DNA of 64,000 nucleotides from Ostrinia nubilalis (taxonomy: Eukaryota; Arthropoda; Insecta; Lepidoptera; Crambidae), in NCBI RefSeq assembly GCF_963855985.1, contig NC_087107.1, forward strand, positions 8,432,001 to 8,496,000, read 5' to 3'. Shown here piece by piece: positions 1 to 10,776 of this stretch. The notes under the pieces were generated by a model. It was not told the DNA's origin. It saw only the letters and a list, made by a program, of their open reading frames with translations, and ran no database searches. Both the position numbers and the translations under genes were made by a program. How positions within the stretch are numbered: position 1 is the first letter of the stretch; the number at the start of each line of letters is the position of its first letter.

Positions 1-780
1 TGAAAGCTCTACGATAAAAGTGGAAATAGCTTAAAAAATCCTCCCCAGTGCGTAAGTCAAAGAGCGCCACCAAATTACAATGATTTAGTCGGCGACGCGG
101 CGCGACCTAAAATGCAAATTCTCAAAACGCCATCGTGTGAACGTTTTTGACTGGAGCAATTTACGAGGCTATTCCTATGTTTATGTAAGTGGTGGTGACC
201 TATATTTACAGACAATACGTATCTGTCTAGAAAAAATATTTGTATCGGGTCTTATATAAACCTTGATGTTGAGACAAATACTAAGAAATAACTAGGTAAA
301 TCAATGGTACCGAATTTGGTAAGAAATTATTGTATTAACTATGCAACCTCAAACTAAACTGAGCAAAGCTGTGCGTTGACTAGAAAATGTAGATACTTTA
401 CTAGTGGTCGTTTTATTAGTCAAATTCTTTAGTACCTACACTATTATGTGCCACAGCTAAATCTAAAAAAATGTATCTTCTACCCTTTGATGAAAAATAT
501 ATCTGTCAAATAGCAAGAACAATTTAGAGGGTAATAATAACAGCATTTAATATTAAATAAGTTAACAATAAGAAAAAAAGTACCCTAAACATATCAAAAC
601 AATAAAAAATGTTTCTCATCCATCAATGTCTGCTTATCAATTTAAATTGTCCATTAACACTATTTTAAATAAAGTTCCATTATAAAGCTATGGACTACTC
701 ATCAAATTATAACAAAGGGAGTCCATTGACCCTCCAATTGATGCGGGTTCCATGATTTATTAATACGAATTTCGTTTGTT
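1..780. other. AT-rich unique sequence
   Basis: I see no gene, RNA gene or recognisable repeat in this stretch. It leads into the candidate recursive splice site at 836. Confidence 0.5.
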
Positions 781-800
781 TAAATTAACAGTTGGCTTTA

Positions 801-879
801 TATTTGTTTAATAAATTTTATTGTTTTCTTTTGCAGGTAACCATCAAAGAAAAACAAAATCTAAACAACATCAGTGAGT
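801..879 (+). other. Candidate recursive splice site 1
   Basis: A pyrimidine-rich run ends in TTGCAG at 836 and is followed at once by GTAACC, so a 3' and a 5' splice site share one junction with a zero-length exon between them. A second 5' splice site, GTGAGT, starts at 874 and would define a 37-nt exon (837-873). TTAAC at 785-789 is a possible branch point. This matches the RS-site plus RS-exon layout known from long introns of flies and vertebrates. The GTAACC half is not a strong 5' site. The role is inferred and rests partly on three similar sites in the window. Confidence 0.45.
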
Positions 880-880
880 A

Positions 881-1740
881 TTAACAAAAATAACAACATG
901 GAAAACTAATTCCCAAGAAATATCTACTTAAAAACTTTTTATTTACCGAAGTTCTTTTGATAAATGATAAAATAATAACACTTTGTAGAACTTAACAAAG
1001 TTATCGGGATGGAGTTTCAAAGATTACCGGAAAGTTAGGGGAACACAAAACTTACCACGTTGCTGTTTCCAAAATCTCCATTTTGTACGGAAAGCCATTA
1101 TTGAATGTTGTAAAAGATATTGATAATTCCAAACTTTGAACCTGGAGGAAAATTTGTACGGTTAAATCGGTCATTTTAGCACATCACCGCCATTTCGCGA
1201 ATAAATGCTTTGACATTTCTGTCAAAAGATTGTGCTGTGATGAAAGGAGACAAAATTAGTATTTTAATTGGATAAGTTAGTTCTTGCATCTTTGTCTCGC
1301 ATTTATGTAGGTAATTTATGATTACATAAATGTCATAATACAATCATAAACAAAAAAGACATCATACATCAATAAATTCATATTCACAATTTTATGCATA
1401 TGTAAAGGATATTTTTTTGTATCTAGTTATGTTTCTTTGTTATCTAGTTTCAGCACAAGTTGTGCTTAGTTTGGTACAAAATAATGTGATGTTTGGAACA
1501 ATGTAATGTCTTGCTTAGGTCTATCTATGTAGTTCTAAACTTTCATGGACAATAACATTCACCCGCTAGTAAATGAAAAGGTACATGGTAGCAATCCCGT
1601 AGATAACTATTCTGCGAAGTGTACTTCATTTTTTCCATAAATTCAGCAGTTAACAGTCATCGAGGCCTCTTCGGGTTTCGCTTACTTCTCAGCCACCCTC
1701 TAGGAACATAGCCAGTTCTTTTTTGCCCTAGCCCTTTTTT
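881..1740. other. No gene seen
   Basis: AT-rich sequence with no open frame of note and no repeat I recognise. Confidence 0.4.
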
Positions 1741-1785
1741 GACTTGTCCCATTATTTGGGGTCAGCTCTCCTTGTCCTGGGTTGT
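1741..1785. repeat. Relic of a dispersed repeat (TTTGGGGTCRGC motif)
   Basis: The segment around TTTGGGGTCAGCTC resembles 14645-14705, which has TTTGGGGTCGGCCC after a CCATT lead. Similar motifs are common in lepidopteran LINE remnants. The match is short and the family is not certain. Confidence 0.3.
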
Positions 1786-2906
1786 CGAAGTATTTGTTTG
1801 GGCACGGTCTAAGTCCTTGGCCTCTTAAGACTGCCAAATGGCCAGCGCGCATCCTCTACCTTTCTATTTCCAGGACCATATGCCAGTTATTCCATAGAAA
1901 CCATAAACAATTAATTCTGGAGCAAACCGAATCCAATCGTACACCGCTTACGAATCGAGGCATACCCTCAGCTCACATAACGAAAATCAAATACAACAAA
2001 TTGAAACCCACCGTACGGGGCAAACGCAAACATCGATCGAGTGTGGTCTAGTGTTGGTGGAAAAACGATTTTTTTTTATCGATACTGTTACCCATAATGC
2101 ACACCTATACCTAGTATAGAAAAGGCCCTTGGCCGTGATATGGATCAGTAAGTATTGACCGGTGACGTAAGTTACAAAGTTGTATCTTTATGTTCTCTCG
2201 AAATGAAAAAATGTACAGATCTTTTGCAGGAGAGTCGCCCTCCCCTCCACTCTCCTAATCTGTTATCTTTCTCCTCTGAGTCTCTTTGTGTCTTGAGAAA
2301 TGATCCATTTGACTTATGTTCAGTCATGAATCAATTGTAAATGTATAATCTATTCAATTTGCCCTACTTTTTATTGCCTCTGCTAAATCGGCAAAATACC
2401 TTTGATTTCCGATCGTCTAGCAACGTCGCCAATAAAACGCCTATAATTGCATCACACAATCGATTGTCGATTCCTTTACAACACTACCGAACGGGCGTTT
2501 TATAGAGCGAAATTCAAAAGCAAAATATTTATTGTCTGCGCTTCTCAGCTCGTATAAACACGCTGTATTTTCTGTACTTTCAACGTATAGACCCAATAAA
2601 GACTGGACGAACGCTTATCGGTTGCTAGAAGACTGGCGATTATTCTTTTGGGAGAATTATTTGAGACGATAGTTTAGAAGCTTACTTCTTTCTTCTGTCG
2701 TTGTGAGAGGGCGCTGATTGATACTTGTAATATGTTTTATCAAAATTACGTTTTCTTTTGTTTAGTATCAATATGTTAAGGTCAAAGACCGAAATCAGTT
2801 ATTGATTTAATAATTTTCACAAATTAATGCTGTATTGTTTGAATGTATGAATATGAATATTCTCAATCAATTGACTACATGAGCATTATTTTATTATAGC
2901 TGTAAA
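1786..2906. other. No gene seen
   Basis: An 89-codon and a 61-codon open frame occur here, but neither resembles a known protein and the composition looks like chance. No repeat structure was found. Confidence 0.4.
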
Positions 2907-3064
2907 TCTATATTAATAAAAGCGACAGGTCATTGATTGACTGACTTACTCACTCATCACGAAATCTCAGAAACTACAAGTGTCTCACTAAGAACGTATT
3001 TTACGAAACGCCACCCCTAAGAGGGTAAAACAGGATCCACGCGTACGTCGCGGGCGGCCGCTAG
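2907..3064 (+). mobile_element. Helitron-like non-autonomous element (Lep1-like)
   Basis: The 158-bp element starts TCTATATTAAT, has a TGACTGAC-rich section, and ends in a GC-rich stem followed by CTAG. It lies between A and T, as expected for Helitron insertion. The 3' half is shared with 53765-54032 (+) and 28937-29130 (-), including the segment CACCCCTAAG and GGATCCACGCGTAC. No coding sequence is present, so it would depend on a full-length Helitron. Confidence 0.65.
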
Positions 3065-4263
3065 TACAAATAAGTACCTAATTTAATAAAATATAACTAA
3101 CTCTTGACACGATTGCATTGGAGCGTTCTTTTAAATCATGACTTATCAAGAATATAAACTCCCTTCCATATTAAATCGCAAAAGCATTCTTAGGAAACCA
3201 AATAAACATGTGGTATTTCAGGGTTTTGGTACCCAAACGCCATTATTCCAGTGACAATTGCATTTCGGCACAGGCCGCGTCGAGGGAGCTTGACAATGCA
3301 CTCGAATAAATATGGCGGCGCTGCAAAATTGAAAGTGGTTCACTCAGAGACACCTTGAGAACTGAGGAAGGAAAAGGTGTTGGAACTGACGGGTAGTAAA
3401 GGCATTTGGAATATAGTCTATACTGTTAGAGGCCGGTAGATCTATTCTCATAAATAAAACACTGAATACTCAACTTTCACACTATATTGCCTTAATTTAA
3501 ATACAATTCATCATTTAGCACAAAAGCGCGGGTGTCGTTACCGCGCGTCCCGCTATTCTAACGTTTGATCCTAGTATGACATTGACATTACGTCAATGTC
3601 ACTATGACAGCAATTTATTGGCTTTTGATACCGTTATTTTCACGTTTTAGATTTTTCACAATTAACAATACTCACTTATAAATGAAGACCTTTTTAGAGC
3701 TATACGCGTCCCAAATATAGCTTGCTCTTCCAAAATTTTGGGACAATGCATCCCTGGTGCTGAGAATAAGTAGCGGAAAAAACTCAGTCTAAAAGGCCAT
3801 TGACCTTTTCTACTAATTTACACTACATACTTTGAAACGATACAATAATGTAACAACTTTATGACAATATTTTCTGTTTATTATAGTGACATTTGTACTT
3901 AATTTAAATTCATGTATTTGTTTGTTAAAATATTATATTTACTTTTATAATATTTTGTCGTCGATTCACATACATATTACATCATGAACCTACGTACATT
4001 TTTCATCATAAATAAGTGCTTAATATAATTTCATTAAGACTCGCGCAATTGTCATAACATAAATTAAGAGAGAGTTTGACAGAAGTGGGTTTTCGGAAAA
4101 TTAATTTTCTACGACTTCTTACACAATGAATTCCAATTATTAACCTTGTCATTATTAAACCTTCCTGGAACACAATACCTAATTGTATTATAGAGTTAAT
4201 TAAGAACCTTTAACCTTAACTTACTTAACATTACAGTACTTACACCTAAAGGACACCGGTACA
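3065..4263. other. No gene seen; one small palindrome
   Basis: Mostly AT-rich unique sequence. A short inverted repeat, TGACATTGAC and GTCAATGTCA around ATTAC, lies near 3577-3601 and may be a MITE remnant. No coding sequence was recognised. Confidence 0.4.
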
Positions 4264-4371
4264 CCTAAAGGTGCCAAAAAGTTCGCAATACGTCTTTGTT
4301 ACAATAGGAATAAGGTTGTGTTGCCAATTTTTGGACCACTTTGGGTGTCATGAACTATTTGACGATGACTG
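4264..4371. mobile_element. Truncated TA-flanked MITE (mariner-like TIR)
   Basis: The right part matches the MITEs at 5538-5671 and 5991-6122, with the terminal block ACTTTGGGTGTCATGAAC ending in GACTG next to TA. The left terminal repeat is missing. A LINE fragment has inserted exactly at the right end, so the TA here also belongs to that LINE's target duplication. Confidence 0.6.
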
Positions 4372-4381
4372 TACCGTGTAC

Positions 4382-4698
4382 TATCAACCGTAGTACAATC
4401 GCGCATACTGCAATACTTCGGACATGTCTCGAGGCGGGATGACAACTCCATAGAACGACTGGTCGTCCAGGGAAAAGTCGAAGGAACCCGATCGCGTGGC
4501 AGGTCACCAATGCGCTGGATCGACCAAGTGAAAGCAGCAGTGGGAGACGGCTTATGTGACTGCACCAGACAGTCTGCCAATAGAGAGAGATGGAGGGAGA
4601 TCGTGCGGAGAGTTGTATCCTCCTCTACAACCGATGTGAACAACGCCTCAACGTGACCACGACCGCTCTGCCAAGAGCGTAACGAATAAGAAGAAGAA
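4382..4698 (+). mobile_element. 5'-truncated RTE-like LINE insertion with TSD
   Basis: The 317-bp fragment encodes the C-terminal end of an endonuclease-reverse transcriptase and ends in a (GAA)n tail. The 11-bp sequence GTACCGTGTAC lies immediately before it (4371-4381) and after it (4699-4709), which is a clear target-site duplication; the first G could also belong to the tail. This family differs from the (TGA)n-tailed RTE that recurs elsewhere in the window. Severe 5' truncation is normal for target-primed reverse transcription. Confidence 0.75.
4384..4656 (+). pseudogene. C-terminal fragment of LINE reverse transcriptase protein
   Basis: Reading from about 4384, the frame is open to TGA at 4654-4656 and holds the block LQYFGHVSRR followed by RGRSPMRWIDQVKAA and RERWREIVRR. 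These are typical of the region after the RT domain in RTE-type LINE proteins of Lepidoptera. Only about 90 residues remain, with no catalytic FADD box and no endonuclease. It is dead sequence carried by the truncated insertion. Confidence 0.7.
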
Positions 4699-4852
4699 GT
4701 ACCGTGTACCTTACTAGGTTCCATAAATAATCATCAGTCAGACTCATTTATCTTTACACGGTTTCGTTGCAAATCAGCTTCACTTGTAATGCTACAATGG
4801 ATGGATATTAATTGCACATTTGTTATCTTATGCACTATCCAAGTAAGGCTAA

Positions 4853-4898
4853 GGCTGGCTTGCACCATCTTACTTTGACAAACGTCAAAAATCTGTAT
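4853..4898. mobile_element. Fragment of TTAA-type MITE (GGCTGGGTTGCACC family)
   Basis: It starts AAGGCTGGCTTGCACCATC and continues into AAACGTCAAAAATCTGT, as in the fuller copies at 6137-6523, 10392-10509 and 49987-50104. The second half is missing. Confidence 0.55.
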
Positions 4899-4989
4899 CA
4901 ATATCAATAAAATCCTGAATAATAGTTGGAAAAGTAAAGAAAGACAAAAATAGACAAATGTTAAAGAAACTCTAGAAAGCGCAGTATTG

Positions 4990-5135
4990 TGTCCACCCAA
5001 AAGGTGGATCGACGACCTCATAAAGGTAGCAGGAAGGCGCTGGATCCGCGCTAACAACCGGTCACTATGGAAATCATTGGGCAGGCCTGCGTTTAGCAGT
5101 GGACGTCCTGTGGCTGAAATGATGATGATGATGAA
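4990..5135 (+). mobile_element. RTE-type LINE 3' end, truncated
   Basis: This is the last part of an RTE retrotransposon. It encodes the terminal block WIDDLIKVAGRRW and the last codons before a TGA that lies right at the (TGA)n tail. The same 3' end recurs more than a dozen times in the window on both strands. No intact gene remains. Confidence 0.75.
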
Positions 5136-5172
5136 AGTAACTCTTCCAGTCCCTAGTTGCTACTTATCTATA

Positions 5173-5299
5173 ACCCGTATTCACAGTGACGCAGCAAATC
5201 GTACGCACAGCGTTGAATAGAGCTCTGTGATTGGTTATATGACCCTGTGCGTCCACGTGCACTGTGAGACCTCATAGTAATGTTTGTGAATACGGGCGT
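5173..5299. mobile_element. TA-flanked MITE, CCCGTATTCACAAA family, copy 1
   Basis: The 127-bp element has inverted ends CCCGTATTCAC and GTGAATACGGG and is flanked by TA on each side (5171-5172 and 5300-5301). The interior matches the copy at 7829-7974 in reverse orientation, including the segment around CTCACAGTGC and GAGCTCT. A TA target duplication fits a Tc1/mariner-type helper. It has no coding capacity. Confidence 0.7.
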
Positions 5300-5537
5300 T
5301 AAGACAGAACATTGCTCCCTAATAATTAGCTCCCCATCTCCGTCATAAACGTCAATTAGAGCACCATTAGCACCCACTATTCAAGCCCGGTGCTATTCCA
5401 GGAACCTATTTTGGTTCTAAATGCACAATGCAAGTCACCCCATTAGGGCTAGCGTACACCGGAGACGAGAATAAGGGGCTTGATACAGCGACGGCACTGA
5501 AATTGTCTTTAGAATGCGAAGTATTTTTTTTTAAATA

Positions 5538-5671
5538 CAGTCAGCGTCAAATAGTTTGTGACACCCAAAGTAGCCATTAAGTTTGAAAACACGTCTTTGT
5601 TACAATTGGAATAAGGTTGTGTTATCAATTTTTGGCTGCTTTGGGTGTCACGAACTATTTAACGCTGTCTG
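5538..5671. mobile_element. TA-flanked MITE, CAGTCAGCGTC family, copy 1
   Basis: The 134-bp element has terminal inverted repeats of nearly 40 bp that start CAGTCAGCGTCAAATAGTT and contain GACACCCAAAGT, flanked by TA at 5536-5537 and 5672-5673. The family is also at 5991-6122 and, truncated, at 4264-4371. The TA flanks point to mobilisation by a mariner-type transposase. Confidence 0.75.
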
Positions 5672-5673
5672 TA

Positions 5674-5990
5674 CTCCAAGTAAAACTGTCTTTAGAATGT
5701 AAAAAATCTTTTTAGGGTGAAGTATTTCGAACGTTTTTTTTAACGGAACGGCTATTTTTGACAAGTTTTAGTAACATTACGTATTCTATACTTAAGAAAT
5801 CACCGTTTTGGTCCCGTTTAGCTGTGTCTGACGTCATTGAGCGGAATGACTGACACCAGTTGTTACAACTCACACCATAAAAAATTAACCTGCTATAAAT
5901 ATAGGTACATTGTTTACTATCTAAAGTCACTGGGTTTAGGCAGTTGTCAGAGAAACCTAAAAAGTAAATTCAGTGTCTGTGACCACTGTA
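5674..5990. other. Spacer between two copies of one MITE family
   Basis: No gene or repeat was recognised in these roughly 315 bases between the two CAGTCAGCGTC-family elements. Confidence 0.4.
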
Positions 5991-6122
5991 CAGTCAGCGA
6001 CAAATAGTTCTCGACACCCAAAGTGGCCAAAAAGATGATAACACAATCTTATTCCGATTGTAACAAAGACGTGTTACGAACTTATTGGCTACTTTGGGTG
6101 TCACGAACTATGACGCTGACTG
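5991..6122. mobile_element. TA-flanked MITE, CAGTCAGCGTC family, copy 2
   Basis: The 132-bp element is flanked by TA at 5989-5990 and 6123-6124. Its interior runs in the opposite orientation to copy 1. A few changes in the terminal repeats show that the copies inserted separately. Confidence 0.75.
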
Positions 6123-6136
6123 TACTACACAACTAA

Positions 6137-6523
6137 GGCTGGGTTGCACCATAATAAATAATAAATAAATTTCCTTAGACATTTTACACTGCGCTTCTAG
6201 TCCCAAACTAAACAAAGCTTGTACTATGGGTACTAGACAACGGATATAAACATACTTAAATACTTTTTTTTTGTAAATTCATACTTATTATACATAGAAA
6301 ACACCCAGTCCAATACAAACAAATATGTTCATGCACACAAATGTTTGTACTGTGCGGGAATCGAACCCGCTACCTCCGGAATAGTAGTCCGTTTTGAACC
6401 ATTACACCAAACGGCCGACAACTTACTTTAACTTTGACAAACGTCAAAAATCTGTCAAACTCCATACAAAAAACACCGGTTATCGTCATAGTTACGGTCA
6501 AAGTTAGGTGGTGCAACTCAGCC
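6137..6523. mobile_element. TTAA-type MITE interrupted by a SINE
   Basis: The left end GGCTGGGTTGCACCAT lies at 6137-6152. The rest of the element resumes at 6420 and ends GGTGGTGCAACTCAGCC at 6523. Between them sits a complete tRNA-type SINE in reverse orientation. The flanks read CTAA and TAAA, a decayed version of the TTAA flanks seen at 49987-50104. Confidence 0.7.
6153..6419 (-). mobile_element. tRNA-derived SINE inside a MITE, copy 1
   Basis: On the minus strand it begins GTCGGCCGTTTGG and has an A box TGGTGTAATGG (6399-6409) and a B box GGTTCGATTCC (6357-6367), both perfect matches to Pol III internal promoter consensus. A tRNA-unrelated body follows, ending in a TTATTTATTATT tail at 6153. 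The same family is at 12798-13061. The intact A and B boxes suggest a relatively young copy. Confidence 0.75.
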
Positions 6524-6524
6524 T

Positions 6525-6846
6525 AAAAGATGTAAAAGTGTTCGAGACAGATTTTGAGCCACCCACTTCGTTGTAAAACAAGTACAATAAATTACCCGCC
6601 CACGAAACTATAAACCTACAGTGTAACCCTAAATAAAGTCTAAAAGTTAACCCAAGAAAAAGTTTATTTCACTTTAAAAGTTTTATAACTTTGAGTTAGG
6701 AACCGACTGGATCTAACTGCGAATCTCTGGAGACCTAGTTATATTTTCCTTGAAAGTAAAGTTCTCGGTTGAGTTTATATTCAAAACCGGGAATATTCCA
6801 TTCCATCGCTGTTAAATAACTAAATATTTTATCGTTCGTTGCAACC
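6525..6846. other. No gene seen
   Basis: About 320 bases of AT-rich sequence without a recognisable repeat or coding frame. Confidence 0.4.
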
Positions 6847-6847
6847 A

Positions 6848-7035
6848 AATGACGTCCGGACGCGTACCGGAAAACGCAGCGTGGGACGTCCACCTACAAG
6901 GTGGACCGACGACATCGTAAAGGTAGCAGGGAAGCGCTGGACGCAGACCGCTGCCAATCGATCAACATGGAAAGCATTGGGGGAGGCCTATGTTCAGCAG
7001 TGGACGTCCTATGGCTGAAATGATGATGATGATGA
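6848..7035 (+). mobile_element. RTE-type LINE 3' end (+), partner of an inverted copy
   Basis: It encodes the RTE C-terminal block, including the segment GRPPTRWTDD in degenerate form, and ends in (TGA)n at about 7035. A second RTE 3' end on the other strand starts immediately, so the two lie tail to tail. Confidence 0.7.
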
Positions 7036-7140
7036 AATGACGTCCACTGCTGGACAAAGGCATCCCAAGGTTATCCACAAAGATCGGTCCTGCGCTGTCC
7101 TCATACAGGTGCTTCTTGCGTCCTTCACCTTTCTCTACGT
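7036..7140 (-). mobile_element. RTE-type LINE 3' end (-), tail-to-tail
   Basis: GACGTCCACTGCTGGACAAA on the + strand is the reverse complement of the RTE 3' terminus. The copy is short and diverged, breaking off near the CTTCACCTTT segment. Confidence 0.65.
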
Positions 7141-7826
7141 TTCCTAAATACTTCTTCTTCTTGTCTGTCGACAGCAAACCTACACAGTGTCAGCCCAAAA
7201 TTCCGCACAAGAGTTGGTGTTGTTTGTTAGTAGCATTCATTAAATCTTCCTGCGTATAGTCTGATATAAATTTTTAAATGCAACATAGCACAAGTTACAA
7301 CTACCTACGATATCCCAGTGTTTAAATTGATGTGCTGTCGTCTGTCCAGACTCTACATTTTTGTAGCAAAATCTCATATATTACTACGACATAAAACACC
7401 AGTGTTGCCACACTTGAAGTGCCGTATTTATTATTAGGCTTATTTTAGGGAGATGTCGTGACATGAAACACTACTCATTTTGAGTGGTATTCATAGAATA
7501 TGAGTATTATTGTGTTAAAGTCAGCATGTTTCAGCCCTCAAAAAGCAAAAGGACCGTTTTTAGGGCGAGCACACACGAGCGACAGTCACGAGCGACGTCA
7601 CGAGTCTTAATCGCGATGCCTTCGGCACGAACCCTATAAATCCAGCTATCCAGCTAGATTTACATAGTGCTTTCTTGCTGCGAGATTGCTATTGTAATGG
7701 CATCAATTCGTTACTTTTGATACCACAGTGAGGTCTGGGTTTTATTTTAGAAAGCGGGCTACCATTTCTGCTAGCTGTCTTATTTTATAAAGATTTCAGA
7801 CATTTTTTTGGGATTAAAATGACAAT
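7141..7826. other. No gene seen
   Basis: Unique sequence. A short stretch near 7565-7700 is less AT-rich, but shows no open frame or repeat. Confidence 0.4.
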
Positions 7827-7828
7827 TA

Positions 7829-7974
7829 CGCCCGTATTCACAAACGTTACTATGAGGTCTCACAGTGCGTGTGGACGCACAGGGTGACATACGAACCAAT
7901 CACAGAGCTCTATTCAAGGCTGTGTGTTCGATTTGCTGCTTCACTAAAGTAAGCATCGTTTGTGAATGCGAGTG
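7829..7974. mobile_element. TA-flanked MITE, CCCGTATTCACAAA family, copy 2
   Basis: The 146-bp element starts CGCCCGTATTCACAAACG and ends CGTTTGTGAATGCGAGTG, flanked by TA (7827-7828, 7975-7976). It is the reverse of the copy at 5173-5299. Confidence 0.7.
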
Positions 7975-8371
7975 TAAATGTAGGTATGTTGTTTTTCTGT
8001 ACATTTAATGGATGAGTTTTTTATCATATAGGCTATAAGAACTGTGAATTTGATAGTCCAGTGTTTGATTCCCAATTGGGACAAGAATAGTATTTGTTTG
8101 GAATTCGATTTTGGAAGTCTCGTAGTTAGTTGTGGAAACTGGAAGGTCCTGGGTTTGATAGAGTAATATGTTCACAATTTATAATTATTTGCTCTTATAC
8201 CGTTGATTTTAATTTGACTTTATGTAGCCTAACTTAAAATACTTCTGTAGTTAAATAAATTCCGAGTACGGAGCCCAGAGCGTTCCTTTGCTTTCTCGTT
8301 TCTCGTAAATTGCTGAAAAATCGTTTCACTTTGTGCAGTCAGTCGCATTTTATTCCCATCAGTGAAGTCGA

Positions 8372-8547
8372 ACTTTGGCAGCACGTCCACCTAAACAGTC
8401 CTTATGTCGTTCTAATAAGGTTGATTTTCTAACAACAATGCACAGTCTGTGTTGGCGCCACTTTGGCTGCACGTCCACCTAAACAGCCCTTATGTGGTTT
8501 TAATAAGGTTGATTTCGCAACAACAATGTCTGGTTTGGATTGCACCC
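8372..8547. repeat. Tandem duplication, period 88 bp
   Basis: ACTTTGG at 8372 and again at 8460 opens two units that share GCACGTCCACCTAAACAG and AATAAGGTTGATTT. The second unit has about ten substitutions. This is an old local tandem duplication, not a transposon end. Confidence 0.75.
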
Positions 8548-8604
8548 ACTGAAAACGAAATCTACTTGCATTGGGTCCTGACGTTTAGTTCTTAATCGAA
8601 AAAT

Positions 8605-8735
8605 ACCTACATAAAATGTGAAGTAGCTCTGTCTGTCTGTTACGTTTATACGCCTGATCAGCTGAGTCAATTTGGATAAATTTTGGTGTATAGCTTGGCT
8701 ATTAGGGATAGGTTGAACTTTAAGGAAGGTACTAA
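8605..8735 (+). mobile_element. Degenerate Helitron-like 5' fragment
   Basis: AAATGTGAAGTAGCTCTGTCTGTCTGTTACG and the following ACGCCTGATCAGCTGAG resemble the inner 5' part of the Lep1-like elements at 28503 and 33345. No 3' hairpin or CTAG end is present. Confidence 0.35.
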
Positions 8736-8752
8736 TAGATGAATATTAGTTC

Positions 8753-8894
8753 GTTTCAGCCAAATGTCGTCCACTGCTGGACAAAGGTCTCCCCCAAGGT
8801 TTTCCACAATGAACGGTCCTGCGCTGCCCGCATCCAGGCTCTTCGACCTTTACCAGATCGTCGGTCCACCTATTAGGAGGCCTGCCCACGCTAT
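8753..8894 (-). mobile_element. RTE-type LINE 3' end
   Basis: TTCAGCCAAATGTCGTCCAC at the left edge is the reversed 3' terminus. The copy reaches the segment coding WTDDL and the start of GRPP before breaking off near 8894. Confidence 0.75.
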
Positions 8895-10390
8895 ACCTAT
8901 AGATGAATATTATAAGTTACATAATTATTGATCTAGTGTAAACCTACGTACTTAATAATCGAGCAAACAGCCAAAGTCTTCAGCTTGTAATATTATGTAG
9001 TATAGATTGAATACCGGCTTTATTTCCTTAGAAAACAATTTTGAGGTTATCGAATTATACTATATCCACATAATAATGTGTTCTAATTTCTAAAAGGTAC
9101 CTACATAACATACACCGCGAAAATCGGAAGTTATTTCGCCAAATTAATTACAGTTCACGTAATCTCAGTGTTAACCATTTAATTAATTGCCGTATATTTG
9201 AACGCTTGAGGTTATTTATCAAGATTCCAACCCCGTAAGCCTTTACGATCTTTATGCCTCCATCATACAGTATTTATTTGATTACGCTGTAATCGTTACG
9301 GTTTTCATATGTTTGTATATCGTCGAATGCCTATATCGCTTAAAATGTGGAAGTCTATTACTTATTAAAGAATATGCTTTGTTTTATTTTAGTAGGCTTT
9401 AGCACAAAATATTTGGTGGCTTTAGTCTGTTTTGTAAGGTTGTAGTGGTGAAATTTAAAAAATGAAATCGTTTACAGCTTGTAAGACAATTTATTTAAGT
9501 ATACCTCAATTTCATTTCTAAAACACTTTTTCTGTTAGTTAAACTTAAAACGAACGGCCAGAAATTGCACAATTATCACAATTCACAATACGCACCTCTT
9601 GAGATTTTGTCTCAACTTCATGTAATTTTTAATCCCATACATTGGACGTAATTATCCCAAGTACCACCATAAAATACGATGTCCCGATTGTGTCATACCA
9701 CTGTCATTTTTTTTACATATTTTGATGTTCCTGATTCCTACCTCACATCTTCCCTACATTTCAATCCAGGCCTATTCTTAAACCTCAAATCTTTCCCGAA
9801 ACTAATTAGACAATGTTTTTGTCAATTCAAAGTGCTGTCCCTACAGGTAATGAGGCAGCTGGCGTGTCAGTGACCTCGTTACTAACGAATGATGAATGAA
9901 GTAGTGATGTGAAAATATTATATCGACTTTTAAATTTAAAATACTATTAAAAAATAATTTTTGTAGGTCATTTGTATTGCAAAAATTACTAATAGTCCTA
10001 TTAACTCCTCGTACTAAACTAAATTTGCTTGTGTTACGAGTGGGTTCCATCGTGGAGTCCATTGATACCATAATAGCCTTTAACAAGTTTAATAACTTTT
10101 ATGAAAAAGCCTCTTGTATTTCAAAACTAAAAAATATCAAAAGTGACACGCAAGTTTGGTTACAAAGTTTTTGATTCTTCTTGGCAGTTGTGCCACCAAT
10201 CCAATCATCTTACTTATTTTGCTTACCTTTTGGACTCCCAGTCTTGGCATTTACGTCAATTCTATTATCTCTGTATCTTTCATTATTATTTAGATTCTAT
10301 CAAATCAAAGTTTTAGTTCTGCGAAGCATCTATCTAAAAGCTACGCTAGTAGTAGGTACGCTTTACGAAACATGTTTTCGACTTACTTTA
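8895..10390. other. No gene seen
   Basis: AT-rich unique sequence. Open frames of 64-81 codons on both strands near 9679-10174 have no recognisable domain. CAG followed by GTAA occurs at 9846, without the second 5' splice site seen at the four better candidates. Confidence 0.4.
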
Positions 10391-10391
10391 A

Positions 10392-10509
10392 GGTTGAGTT
10401 GCACCACCTTATTTTAACCGTAACTATGACAATAACCGGTGCTTTTTGTATGGAGTTTAACAGATTTTTGACGTTTATCAAAGTTAAAGTAAAATGATGC
10501 AACTCAGAC
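10392..10509. mobile_element. TTAA-type MITE (GGCTGGGTTGCACC family)
   Basis: The 118-bp copy starts GGTTGAGTTGCACCACC and ends GATGCAACTCAGAC, with TTAA on the left (10388-10391) and TTAG on the right. The interior is inverted relative to the copy at 49987-50104. Confidence 0.65.
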
Positions 10510-10776
10510 TTAGAAGTAGACATCCTTCTATCGATGTGGAATTCTATCGAGTGTTCGTGTCACATCACTAGAATGAAGTCAGCCGTTAAAAGACCGGTCA
10601 TTAACATGCTATGCTGGTCATTAGGCATCTTTTAAGTTATCTAGAGAAGTTTTTGCTTGCGTGTTTTACCTGCTACTTAAAATTTTAATCAGTTGACTTG
10701 ACACTAATTATTTCTATTCTTAACTATGAGTTAACTAGAATCGGTGTATTTAAATTAGTTTTATGCTTAATGAAAA

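Noticed and set aside
4299..4724. 141-codon minus-strand frame
   Set aside because: It is the antisense shadow of the LINE fragment at 4382-4698.
6345..6420. A host tRNA gene
   Set aside because: Pol III boxes are present but the acceptor and anticodon stems do not form, and the body continues as a SINE that recurs at 12798.
9840..9900. A fifth CAG/GTAA junction at 9846
   Set aside because: The leading sequence is a poor pyrimidine tract and there is no GTRAGT donor within 60 nt.
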